Assembly (NCBI GenBank): GCA_017536885.1 | Contig: JAFWCM010000103.1 | Span: 1 to 48,284 of the forward strand | Direction: 5' to 3' | Source: Solobacterium sp. | GTDB taxonomy: Bacteria > Bacillota_I > Bacilli_A > Erysipelotrichales > Erysipelotrichaceae | Length of the DNA: 48,284 nucleotides | Part shown: positions 26,016 through 35,183 of the stretch, one piece after another | Layout of the letters: every line of letters starts with the position of its first letter | Position numbering within the stretch: position 1 is the first letter of the stretch | The notes under the pieces: model-generated | Database searches by the model: none | Told to the model about the DNA's origin: nothing | Seen by the model: only the letters and a program-made list of their open reading frames with translations | Translations under genes and position numbers: made by a program

Positions 26016-26365
26016 ATGGTTGGCTTGATATGCCAAAGCTGTTTAAAGAATGCCTGTGCATCAGGTGAAAGTGAGCGATACCAGTCAATCATCTCCTGTT
26101 CTTCAGAAGATCTTCGTTTAGAAGTTTTCTTTACGTCTGATGGATCAACAAGATCAGAATACATAGGGTCATCAGAAATAAGGTCGCTAAAAGGAATACT
26201 TAAAGCATCTGCCAGCTTATGAAGTGTTTCATTAGAAATTCTCTTGATCGTTCCATTCTCATATCTGTTAACAGTACCTTTATGCAGGCCTGCAAGCTGT
26301 GCAAGCTGCGCGCAGCTGAGGCCTTGCTTTTTTCTTTCGTGCAATATCCGATCCTTCACTAACAT
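26012..26365 (-). CDS. XRE-family (helix-turn-helix) regulator
   Basis: A 117-residue protein with an N-terminal HTH_3 domain (about residues 6-60; LSCAQLAQLAGLHKGTVNRY contains the recognition helix). The acidic/basic tail includes KKTSKRRSSEEQEMIDWYRS, a short region found in phage-type repressors. The start at ATG 26365 has GGAG at good spacing; a TTG 12 bases upstream is less likely. It faces mobile-element remnants across a gap containing an 18-base palindrome. Its 3' end lies in the 118-bp repeat. It was probably acquired with a mobile element; what it controls is unknown. Confidence 0.85.
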   Translation of the reverse strand: MLVKDRILHERKKQGLSCAQLAQLAGLHKGTVNRYENGTIKRISNETLHKLADALSIPFSDLISDDPMYSDLVDPSDVKKTSKRRSSEEQEMIDWYRSLSPDAQAFFKQLWHIKPTI

Positions 26366-26423
26366 AAATGGCTCCAAGTACTTGAATACATTCTAAAATC
26401 CGTATATTCTTAAGTCAACAAAG

Positions 26424-26441
26424 ACGCGCGACGTTGCGCGT
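26424..26441. promoter_or_regulatory. Candidate operator palindrome for the XRE regulator
   Basis: ACGCGCGACGTTGCGCGT is an 18-base inverted repeat centred on ACGT with one mismatched pair. It lies in the divergent gap about 60 bases upstream of the XRE start, where autoregulatory operators usually sit. Confidence 0.5.
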
Positions 26442-26443
26442 AT

Positions 26444-26807
26444 ATGCAGATTATGAGCTATGGATTAACACAAAAACAAAGAAGGACAATGAAGAATGAC
26501 CATTCTCCCTTTGCGGGTATGATGCGGGTCATGAATCACTTTTTTCCACACCTTGCCGATATGTTCAATCAAATGGAAGATCCACGACATCCAGCTTACA
26601 TTCGTGACTTTGAAGATTCATCAGTGGGAAATGGAGGAAAAGGAAGTAAATATCCTGTTGCCTTATTTATCCCGTCATCTCGGTCATCACTCGCTCGATG
26701 AGACCTATTACTACTATCAGAGAATCAGAGAATCGTTAATTCATATCAAGCAGAAAGATACTGCTTGGCATCAGATCTGTGTGTTTCATTCAGAACACAT
26801 GCACTGA
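26444..26807 (+). pseudogene. Mobile-element debris: transposase N-terminus joined to integrase C-terminus
   Basis: Two relics overlap in different frames. From about 26490 a frame reads MMRVMNHFFPHLADMFNQ followed by DPRHPAYI, like the N-terminus of an H-repeat type DDE transposase. From about 26630 another frame reads LLPYLSRHLGHHSLDETY, the C-terminal box of a tyrosine recombinase (LGH motif and a Tyr cluster). Neither is complete, so this is decayed DNA from at least one element. Confidence 0.6.
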
Positions 26808-26841
26808 ATGAAGCGGATCGGAATTACATTGAAAGCAGAAC

Positions 26842-26880
26842 TGCACTGCATTTGTGCAGTGCACTGGTCGGCTGACCAGT
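26842..26880. other. Two stacked perfect hairpins
   Basis: TGCACTGCA/TGCAGTGCA (9 bp, TTTG loop) is followed at once by ACTGGTC/GACCAGT (7 bp, GGCT loop), with one base shared. A T5 tract comes ten bases later. They could form a terminator or an end structure of the decayed mobile element; both stems read equally on either strand. Confidence 0.6.
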
Positions 26881-26924
26881 CTATAGGGCCTTTTTGCCTT
26901 CTTACACTGAAAAACGAATGATAT

Positions 26925-26959
26925 CAGCCATTGCACAAGGATTATTGGCTGCTTTTTTT
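26925..26959 (+). terminator. Possible terminator upstream of the surface-protein gene
   Basis: CAGCCA pairs with TGGCTG around a 15-base loop and is followed by C and seven T residues. The rest of 26960-27067 shows no gene. Confidence 0.6.
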
Positions 26960-27067
26960 GATTTCATCATAATTTTCGAGGAAGGGTCGACTTTTGATAA
27001 TGTGTGTCAGGATTTTAATCTTCAGAACTGACAAGCCGATTACTTATAAAGTATTTCTGCATTGATA

Positions 27068-27076
27068 TGATATAAT
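27068..27076 (+). promoter_or_regulatory. Extended -10 promoter for the surface-protein gene
   Basis: TGATATAAT is a perfect extended -10 box; no good -35 hexamer is seen at normal spacing. It lies 38 bases before the ATG at 27115, which has GGAGG in between. Confidence 0.55.
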
Positions 27077-27114
27077 GATGTACAGTTTTTCAGATTCGGA
27101 GGATTTTATATCTT

Positions 27115-30100
27115 ATGAAGAAAGTTTTATCTTGTCTTTTTGCATTGTGAACGGCAGCTGCTTTAACGACCGGTTTTATCTCTGTCTCAGCAGAAGAGGC
27201 GGACCTTTCAGAAGACAGCACGACTGAACCTGTACAGGAAACTGAGAACAAGGAAAACAGTTCTGACCCTTCTTCGGAAAATGAGAACTCTGTTCAGGAA
27301 GACTCTCTTCCCGAACCCGGTGAACCAGATACCCCGGAAGATGCGGATCAGACCGGGGAAGTTCCGTTCAGCACCGAAAATGATGAAACTGTCAATGATC
27401 CCGAAGAAAATGAAGAAAAAGAAGAATCTCTTGCCATGCAGTCCGAGGCATTGGATTCCCCTGAGCCGCTGACATTCACCGTACAGCCGCAGCCGCAGAC
27501 CGTAAACTATCCGGATCCTGTGACATTTCACGTTGAAGTATCCGATCCTGACCGGGTCGCTTCCTGGCAGTGGTATGTAACAGATATGGCCGAAAAGGAT
27601 CATCTTCTGGACGGTGTAACGGCCGCAACCGATACGCTGAAGTATCTTGCCACCACAAAATATGATAACGGACAGAGGTTCTACTGTCAGGTTACCGATA
27701 CAGACGGCAATGTCATCAGCTCTGACAAAGCTGCTGTCACCATCGCAAACTCCGATGAAGTCCTGAGTCTGTTATATGTAGGGGAATATGCCCTGTCCCC
27801 GGGGGATTCCATCGATCTTTCCGAAACAAACTACGGAACGGGAGTCATTTCCTTTGATCAGAACGGCAGAGATTTCACCTTTGATCATGTTGCCATGAAA
27901 AATGACTGGGTTTCCTCCGGATCCATTCTGACCCTGGCAACCAATGTTGCACTGTTCGGTGAGGCACATACAGGAGACGTCAGTACTCTCACACTCATCG
28001 GAGAGAATGATCTTGACAATTACTACTATTCCGAAAAAACGAACACCAGCGGAGTTCCCCTGGAGTACTATATCCTCGGCGCGCAGGAAAATCAGATGAC
28101 GTGTGTGATCGATGGTCCCGGTACACTGGCGATTCACGGCTGAACAAATGCAATCTATTCTTTGGCGGATCTCACAGTGAACACAGGTATCACCGTAACT
28201 CCGAAACACCTTTACAACGATGGAATCTGGGCAAAGAATATTACGATCAGTCCGAATGTCGAATTGAATCTCGATGTATTGGGAACAGCGATTATGACGG
28301 AAAAATCTCTTACGCTCGGTGAGGGTTCAAAACTTAATATAACCACCCTTGCGCCGCATTACGCAGGGGCAGAGACGGAAGCGGGAGTGATCTATGTAAA
28401 AGACGGCAACGCTTCGATCAGGAACGCGGAGATCAATATCGATGCCGGAGCGGATCCGGAATTCTTTGAACCTTACGGCAAGTATATCGGTGCGTTTCAC
28501 GGAATCCGGGTCGAGGGCGGTTTATTCGCTGAAAACAGCCATATTAATATCAATATGTGGGCGAAGAAAGGCGATAAACCTTACGCTTCAACCTTTACCG
28601 GTATGGTAACTGAACTTCATAATCCTATTGAACTCACCAGCACGGAAGTGAATGTCACGATTCATTCGGAAGATATCTATAATGCCAACGGTCTCTACAC
28701 TTCCGGAGCCCTGACGATGAAAGACAGCACCGTATCCGTCGATCTTCAGGCAAATGACCGAATCAGAGGCATTTTCTGCGGTGGTGAATTCACCGTGACC
28801 GATTCCGATGTTGAAGTGATTGCGGAAGAACTGAGCGGTGCGAAAACCTACGGTATTATTGCCGGAGAAAGTTATTTCTCGCTCTCAGGCAGTCACAGAA
28901 TTCACAGTGCCGCCGCAAACGGCATTGGCTTCTGTGCCGATACGCTGGAGAACGGCGCAGCGGACAGAGAATATGAGGAAGGCTATCAGTCTGCTCATAT
29001 CTTCCTGAATGACAAAACAGAGTGCCTGGTTCCGGATAATTATCTGATCAGTCTGACCAGTATTGAGGATCCGTTCGTGTATTATGAATATTACGAAACC
29101 TATTATGAACCGGAGGATACTTCCGCTCCCGCTGCCGAAGTTCTCATTGCAGCGAATGAGCCGGAGTATACCTACACCGACGGTACAGAACACTTCTGGA
29201 AGACGGGAAGCAGTGACGGTCTTGACGCTGTTGTAAAACGCGGAAACAATGATTCACATGCATTTGAGAAATTTACCGGAATTCAGGTGGATGGAACGGA
29301 TGTCTCCGCTTCCGATTACACAGCGGAAGAAGGAAGCGTGAGAATGATGCTGAAACCGGAGTATCTCAGCACCCTGGACTTCGGAAGCCATACGCTCACC
29401 TCACTGTTTGAGGACGGATCGGCAGATACGCAGTTCACGATCGGATCAGAAACCCCGGAAATCACCATATTCATCACCGGTAATTCCGTTTCTTCCGTGT
29501 ATAACGGGAACGAACAGACAGCGGAGGGATTTGAAGTTTCCTGTGCGAGCAGTCTGTTTGATGAGAACGATCTGTCTCTTAAAGACGGTGTCATCTATGA
29601 AGCCTCCGGCAGGGATGCCGGGATCTATTACATGGGCCTGAGCCCCGACTCCTTTGTTTACAGTGATAAGACAGTCGGCGCAGTCCTGGTCGTAGAAGAC
29701 GGAACACTTATGATTTCTCCTGCACCGCTCACGGTAAGAACGGGATCCGCATCGAAATACTATGACGGCAAACCGCTTTATAATTCACAGGCGAAGCTTT
29801 CCGGGCTGGTAAACGGGGAAACCGCGGAAGTAAAGGCGACCGGTTCGCAGACAGCCGTCGGTTCCAGTAAAAACACCTATGCCATCTCCTGGGATACCGC
29901 GAAGAAAACCAACTACATCATTATCGAAAAGCTCGGAATTCTGACCGTCAGAGAAAAGGGAAGTTCGTCTGATTCCGGAAGCAGTCCGTCCTCCGCCGGC
30001 GGGCAGTATTCTTATTCTCCGCAGGTGATCAATACTGCCGATTCGCATGAGATATCCCATTGGGCAAGGACGCTTGTCATTTCGATCTGCACCGCAATCC

Positions 30101-30135
30101 TTTCGGCATGGATGATGAAACAGAACAGGCTCTGA
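27115..30135 (+). pseudogene. Large surface protein gene interrupted by two in-frame TGA codons
   Basis: One frame of 1,007 codons runs from the ATG at 27115 to the TGA at 30133, broken only by TGA at 27148-27150 (codon 12, inside the signal peptide) and at 28141-28143. With both read through, the protein has a signal peptide (MKKVLSCLFAL, then TAAALTTGFISVSAEE), a Glu/Pro-rich linker, an Ig-like domain (SWQWYVTDM and QRFYCQVTD, about residues 122-215), a long beta-rich region resembling parallel beta-helix or carbohydrate-binding modules, an MBG/YDG-like domain (LTVRTGSASKYYDGKPL, about residues 870-945), a Ser/Gly linker and a C-terminal hydrophobic segment. Both stops become GGA (Gly) by one change. 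There is a recent pseudogene or readthrough; the code is otherwise standard. Confidence 0.75.
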
Positions 30136-30286
30136 TCTTCGGGAAACCATATCTGCGGTTGACAACACCATTGATGCATCTCTTGCACAGGGAAAAGGAG
30201 TTCGGCATGGCATGCATGCCCTGCACTCCGTATGGAGGGGGCATTGCTCATACGTATAAGAATTTGAGAACAAGGAGGATGCAGTT

Positions 30287-30667
30287 ATGCATGAAAAAAC
30301 ATTACTGACTGATGATGAAATAGATCGCGTTTCCGGCGGTGTGCTTCAGTCTACGGAACATACTGTTATGATCAGCAGTTCCAATTTCGATTCGTTTATC
30401 CATTCGGCCGAAAATGTCGCCGTGATGTTCGGGGCTTGCTGGTGCGGTCCCTGTCATATGATGTCCGAGACATCCGAGCGTTTTGCGGCGAAGAATCAGC
30501 ACGCTTCCGTCGGCTTCGTTGATGTGGATGAGCCCTCAAACCAGAAACTGACAGATGCGCTGGGAATCAATGCAATTCCTGCCATCTTTTATTACAAGAA
30601 CGGAGTACTCAGCGACCGGACAGCCGGCGTTGTTCCGCTCGAGCGCATGGAGCGCGCATTCCAGTAA
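30287..30667 (+). CDS. Thioredoxin-fold protein with a double-glycine secretion leader
   Basis: A 126-residue protein. Residues 1-18 (with LTDDEIDRVSGG) match bacteriocin-type double-glycine leaders: acidic, with hydrophobic residues at -4, -7 and -12 before Gly17-Gly18. The rest is a complete thioredoxin domain with CWCGPC (active-site Cys53 and Cys56) and the cis-Pro in NAIPAIF. Family knowledge implies that a C39-type ABC exporter would cleave after GG and export a redox protein; no such exporter is in the window. The start is firm: AAGGAGG lies eight bases before the ATG. It lies 151 bases after the broken surface-protein gene. A non-exported thioredoxin with a chance GG extension is the alternative. 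Confidence 0.85.
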   Translation: MHEKTLLTDDEIDRVSGGVLQSTEHTVMISSSNFDSFIHSAENVAVMFGACWCGPCHMMSETSERFAAKNQHASVGFVDVDEPSNQKLTDALGINAIPAIFYYKNGVLSDRTAGVVPLERMERAFQ

Positions 30668-30717
30668 TTGTTCCTTTGATTCTGAACCGGAAACTCTCAG
30701 CTGGTGAAATACATATG

Positions 30718-30765
30718 GGTCTTTCCTCCCTCGTCTCTAAGACAAAGATGGGAAGACCTTTTCTT
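30718..30765 (+). terminator. Probable terminator after the thioredoxin gene
   Basis: GGTCTTTCC and GGAAGACC pair with one bulge and are followed by TTTTCTT. The remaining gap up to 30977 shows no gene. It does have a perfect 8-bp hairpin, ATTCCCGG/CCGGGAAT (30927-30956), before the next gene, without a T tract and of unknown role. Confidence 0.5.
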
Positions 30766-30977
30766 ATTGTCTGTATTTAAAGTCTCCGCAAAGCTTCAAA
30801 GACCAGACCGGGAAATCCAGACAATGAATTCCATCGTTTTCTCATTCGCTTCTCTGCGTTACAAAGCATGCATGATTTCATGTTTCATCAGAGGAAAATA
30901 ATGATTATCATAAAAGACAGTAAGAAATTCCCGGTCAGAACAAAGGAGCCGGGAATCATCCGTTCCGGGAGGCAGCC

Positions 30978-32072
30978 ATGAAGAATTTCACCCATTGCAT
31001 GCTCAGCTCTTTGCTTGTCATCACGCTTTCCGCCTGCGTCAGCCATGCGGAATCCAATGCGAAAACGGAACTGCACAAGGAGAATATGAAAATCGCATAT
31101 CTTGTTGGACATCTTGGCGACAAGTCCTACTGCGACAGCGGAGAGCGCGGCGCCAGCCAGCTGCGACAGGAAGGCTATCAGGTAACTACCTACGAAATCG
31201 GCGATGATCCCTCAAGATACACCGATCTCATCCTCGATGCGATCGAGCAGGGAGACAATCTCATTCTCGGCATCTCCAACTTTCTGGAGCCGATGGATGA
31301 TCTTTCGAAGGACTATCCCGATGTGAAATTTGTTCTGATCGATGTATACAGAGAACCCGAGGAGCTCCTCGCAAATCAGGCAGCCATCTACTATGCCGAG
31401 AATGAAGGCTCCTATCTGATCGGTGAGCTTTCTGCGGCCCTTACAAAAACCGGAACGGTTGCGATCGACGTCGGCCTCGATGTGCCGGTAGTCCAGGATT
31501 TCGTGACCGGCTATGTCAACGGCGTCAAAGACTGGAATGCCGCCAACGGAACGAACGTGAAGATCGTCAAGGGAAGTGTGGGCTCCTGGAACGATCCGGC
31601 AACGATGAAGATGATCGTGCTCGATCAGGAAAGAAACAGCCATGCGGATCTGTTTTACCAGGTTGCCGGCACATCCGGTGACGGGCTGTTTGAAGCATGC
31701 CGGGAAACGAATACCTGGGCGATCGGGGTCGACTCCGACCAGTATCAGGCGTTTATCGACTCCAAAAACCCGGAGAAGGCGGAAGTGATTCTCACCAGCA
31801 TGATCAAAGAGGTCGGCAACTCTCTGGTTTCAACCGTGCATGCGATCGATCAGGGAGAGGATATCTGGAAAAAAACAAAGATCCTCGGCCTTGCGGAAAA
31901 TGCCGTCGGCTATGTGAACAACGAACACTTTCAGAAAAATGTGCCTGCAGAGATCAGAGATGCGCTGGAAAAATCGGCGGAGGATATCATTGCAAAACGG
32001 ATCACTGTCAGATCCTATTACGGGTTCAATGACGAGTCCGAATATGAGGCCTATGTCGATTCCGCCCGCTGA
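30978..32072 (+). CDS. BMP-family (Med/PnrA-like) substrate-binding lipoprotein
   Basis: A 364-residue lipoprotein with a signal and lipobox LSAC near residue 20. The mature part follows the BMP pattern: KIAYLVGHLGDKSYCDSGERG at the start, a DVYREPEE strand, YAENEGSYLIGELSA and an IGVDSDQY hinge motif. Family members bind purine nucleosides or related small molecules for ABC importers. No permease or ATPase is encoded alongside, so it may serve a transporter elsewhere or the ATPase-permease pair at 37-39 kb; the latter has its own binding protein, so this is unlikely. The start follows GGGAGG. Confidence 0.9.
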   Translation: MKNFTHCMLSSLLVITLSACVSHAESNAKTELHKENMKIAYLVGHLGDKSYCDSGERGASQLRQEGYQVTTYEIGDDPSRYTDLILDAIEQGDNLILGISNFLEPMDDLSKDYPDVKFVLIDVYREPEELLANQAAIYYAENEGSYLIGELSAALTKTGTVAIDVGLDVPVVQDFVTGYVNGVKDWNAANGTNVKIVKGSVGSWNDPATMKMIVLDQERNSHADLFYQVAGTSGDGLFEACRETNTWAIGVDSDQYQAFIDSKNPEKAEVILTSMIKEVGNSLVSTVHAIDQGEDIWKKTKILGLAENAVGYVNNEHFQKNVPAEIRDALEKSAEDIIAKRITVRSYYGFNDESEYEAYVDSAR

Positions 32073-32271
32073 GATAATTCAGCTGGTGCCTGACAAATGG
32101 GGGATGCGTCTTCCCGGGCGATTCTGCGCGTTCAATGCAGAGAGGCCGGTATAACGCAGTTCCTGCGGTTTCAGTGACTGCAGAAGACAATCCAGTCCCC
32201 GGGTTTTACAGAGTGAAAGAGCTTGATCAGTGAAAATAAGAAAAGGATGAACGACATATGAAGAGGTACTC

Positions 32272-32931
32272 ATGAATCTGCTGGAAGCGATAGAAGCACG
32301 TCATGCGGTGCGTTCGTATCTCGACAAAAAAGATCACGCTTGACATCCCGGAGAAACCGGACCGGTGTGCCCTGGATTGCAGCAGGGATGGTGATGTGCA
32401 CATTTTCATTCAGTATGATGATCCGGAAGGATTCAATTCCGGACTGGCCCGCTACGGCAGTTTCAGAAATGTTCAGAACTACATCGTTCTGGCGGGAAAG
32501 AAAGGCGGCGATTTCAGTGAGCGGTGCGGGTACTGGGGAGAGAAACTGGTTCTTTATGCACAGCAGCTCGGTCTCAATACCTGATGGACTGCACTGACCT
32601 TCAACAGGAGCCGGGTAAAAAACCCGCTTCGAAGCGGTGAAAGTCTCTGCATGGTCATTGCGCTCGGCTGTGGGGAAACACAAGGGATTCCTCATAAAGG
32701 CAAAAGTTGCAGCCAGGTCTCTGACTCTGTCAATGCGCCGGACTGGTTTGTTTCCGGCGTCCATGCGGCCTGCGCCGACTGCGGCCAGCCGGCAGAAGTT
32801 CCGCTTTTTACTGCCGGGATGATACGGCAAGTGTGAAGATTGCGGGACTCGGCATTGAGACAAAGACGGATCCCGGCATAGTGAAATACCATTTTGAAGC
32901 ACTCAGCGGCCATGAGGCAAAAATCGGATAA
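32272..32931 (+). pseudogene. Nitroreductase-like (TM nitroreductase) pseudogene
   Basis: The N-terminus (LLEAIEARHAVRSYLDK) starts at 32272 and stops after 23 codons. Later parts of the same family appear in other frames: YGSFRNVQNYIVLAGKKG and YAQQLGLNT (32303-32584), MVIALGCGETQGIPHKGK (from about 32651), APTAASRQKF (about 32725), and a GIVKYHFE end near 32880. At least three frameshifts plus stops are needed to connect them, so the gene is dead. It directly precedes an intact nitroreductase of a different subgroup. Confidence 0.8.
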
Positions 32932-32946
32932 AGGAGAAAAACAACT

Positions 32947-33534
32947 ATGGATGCGATGGAAGCGATTCTGACAAGACACAGCACCCGGAAAATGAAGCCG
33001 GAGATTCCGGACAGGAAGCTCATCGAACAGGTCATCGAAGCCGGCCGGGCCGCGCCAAGCGGCTCCAACAGCCGGCAGACCCGGCTGATCGTCATCACAA
33101 ATCCCTGCTGTCTCGATGATCTCAGAGAAATCGTGCAGGCAGAATTTGCGGCAATGGAACTGAAGGAAGATCTGTATGTCTCTCTGCGCAATTCCATTTA
33201 CCTTGCGAAAACGGGAAACTATGCATTCCACTACAATGCACCGGTCCTGATCGTAACAGCAAACAAGATCGGATACGGCAACGCCATGGCAGACAGTGCC
33301 TGTGCCCTGGAAAACATGATGATCGCGGCGAATGCCCTGGACCTCGGCGCCTGCTGGATCAACCAGCTTCACTGGCTCAGTGATCACAGAAAGGTGCGCG
33401 AATACATCGAAGGGCTTGGAATGGAACAGGATGAATTCATCACCGGCGGACTGATTCTCGGCTATGGGGCTGAGGGAATGCCGGTCCGGGGCGCAAGGCC
33501 GGATACGGGCAATCCCGTGAACTGGATGGAATAG
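32947..33534 (+). CDS. Nitroreductase family FMN-dependent oxidoreductase
   Basis: A 195-residue protein. The N-terminal RHSTRKMK motif and RAAPSGSNSRQT bind FMN phosphate in this family. LGACWINQLHWLSD and GLILGYG at the C-terminus complete the pattern. It reduces nitro compounds, quinones or flavins with NAD(P)H; the substrate is unknown. AAAGGAG lies ten bases upstream. It follows the dead nitroreductase by 15 bases and may once have formed an operon with it. Confidence 0.9.
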   Translation: MDAMEAILTRHSTRKMKPEIPDRKLIEQVIEAGRAAPSGSNSRQTRLIVITNPCCLDDLREIVQAEFAAMELKEDLYVSLRNSIYLAKTGNYAFHYNAPVLIVTANKIGYGNAMADSACALENMMIAANALDLGACWINQLHWLSDHRKVREYIEGLGMEQDEFITGGLILGYGAEGMPVRGARPDTGNPVNWME

Positions 33535-34557
33535 GAAAATGATGAAAGAGCAGAGATTCAAAAATACCGTCCGGCTATGATTCTTCTCCGCTGCCCGCCA
33601 GCCCCGCTCTTTGATAGAGATGACATCTTTGCAGAACCGGAACGTCAGAAAGAGATGGGAAAGATCTCCGGCTGCGGCGCCAGGATCGAAACGGCCGGGG
33701 AAGGGCTTCTGGCAATGAAGTAAAGCATCGCGGCCATTAAGGTGGGTTTCAGCATGTTTCCCCCCGCAGCCTGATGGAGGAACTGTCTGCCGGGACAAAA
33801 GGAAAAGGAGATTGCATTAATCGCAATAGTCACGCCAGCCAGCGCTCTTCTTCCGGCAAGTACGCAAAGACCACCGCTTCTTTCACCGGTAAGGTGCCTT
33901 GTTTGCCAGGGGAGACCTTCTTTGGTGTTTCCTGTGAGAGCAGGCTTACGGCAGTGAAAGCACTCATGGAAGTGTCCTGGACCAAAGCGCCTGCACCGAT
34001 TGCGATCCGCTGGATTTTCATGCACGATACCGTTTTGAATCTCATTTGCAGAGACGCCGGACTTCCCAGGTGGTTTCCAATATAATAGCGGCAGAAATCG
34101 AGCCGCTGAGTGCAGCCTTGATAAAGGTTGCGGAAGAACTCTCTGACCGCTGTCTCAGGGACATCATTCATCCCCGGCGGCAGCTGAACCCTGTATGCAT
34201 GTTCAAGAGGGAGAGGTCCCCGAAGCCGGCAGAAGAATTCACCCCGGACCGTTCTCTGCCATGGGCTGCCCGGAAGAAAAGCGGAACATGCATACATGAA
34301 TGCGGTTCTTCCGCAGGAGAACAGGATCATGAAAGTGCCCTGTACTCTCTGAGATCAAAGCCGCAGGGGTTACAGCCCGTCAGTTATGCCCGCGAATGGC
34401 GGCGTTTCTCCGGGGAAAAGAAAAACCATGCTATGATAGCGGTAAATGATGGAGGGCAGCTTTTTGCCTGAATCGGTTATTCAGAAGTTTCATGAACCGG
34501 TCAGTCATTGAGGCTTCCGTTCATAAGGATCGAAACGAAAGAGAGAAATCATCAGGT
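33535..34557. other. About 1 kb with no supported gene
   Basis: Both strands hold only short or composition-poor frames. On the plus strand a 48-codon frame from about 33577 looks protein-like for a short distance (FDRDDIFAEPERQKEMGK), and longer frames on either strand from 33774 to 34471 match nothing that I recognise. GC content stays high, so this is probably a decayed gene rather than a regulatory gap. Confidence 0.4.
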
Positions 34558-35121
34558 ATGACGAATGAAAAGGAATTTCTTGAGAACGCATTCCGAAATG
34601 TGCGGGAGCTGGTTCCGGAGTACTGGCAGAAAACCCTGAAACAGCGGCTGGCGGAAGGCGGAGCCGGATCGGTTTATCATGGCTTCTCCTCGCCGGAGGA
34701 GCTTGAACAGGCACTGCTTCAGGCGGAATGGACCCTGGAAGATGAGTCTCTGCCGAATCCCTATTATTCGGAGTATCATGACGTTCTGTTTGTCACTCAG
34801 GATATCCCGGACGGCACCTACGGAATGGCCCGCATCGATGATCTTCCCGAGGGAACCCTCATCTATGCAAGGAATCCCAAGCACATCAATAAGGTCACCC
34901 TGATGGTAAAGGGAAATCCCGAACAACCGGCGGCGGAGTCGCGTCTGATCTGCGGGGTCCGCAACGGCATCATGCGGGTGGTTACTTTCTTCCCGGGGCC
35001 GATGATTCCGCTGATCGGCAAGGAGGTTCCGCCGATCAAAATCGGTGAAGTACTGACCAGAGAAGAAGCTCTGAAACTCGGATATGGTTTAGCAAAGCTG
35101 GCCGCAGCCATACCGGATTAA
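34558..35121 (+). CDS. Hypothetical protein
   Basis: A 187-residue soluble protein that I do not recognise. It has a helical start (KEFLENAFRNVRELVPEYW) followed by a mixed alpha/beta part with YARNPKHINKVTLMVKGN and a Pro/Gly-rich stretch (FPGPMIPLIGKEVPP). The RNPKHINKVT segment recalls small ribonuclease or toxin folds only loosely. I choose the ATG at 34558; an upstream in-frame ATG at 34492 adds a charged stretch that looks non-coding. It lies 62 bases upstream of the DJ-1/PfpI gene, probably in the same transcript. Confidence 0.6.
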   Translation: MTNEKEFLENAFRNVRELVPEYWQKTLKQRLAEGGAGSVYHGFSSPEELEQALLQAEWTLEDESLPNPYYSEYHDVLFVTQDIPDGTYGMARIDDLPEGTLIYARNPKHINKVTLMVKGNPEQPAAESRLICGVRNGIMRVVTFFPGPMIPLIGKEVPPIKIGEVLTREEALKLGYGLAKLAAAIPD

Positions 35122-35183
35122 GAAAAAGCATTATAATGGAATTACATGCATGCACAGTTACAGAAAAGAGAAAGGAGAAGACC

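Noticed and set aside
27148-28143. TGA read as Trp or Gly by an altered genetic code, or as selenocysteine
   Set aside because: TGA ends alaS, ireB, ruvX and the BMP lipoprotein, so the code is standard. No selenocysteine hairpin is seen after either codon, and one lies in a signal peptide.
30704-30901. 65-codon frame after the thioredoxin gene
   Set aside because: It spans a probable terminator and has no ribosome site or family resemblance.
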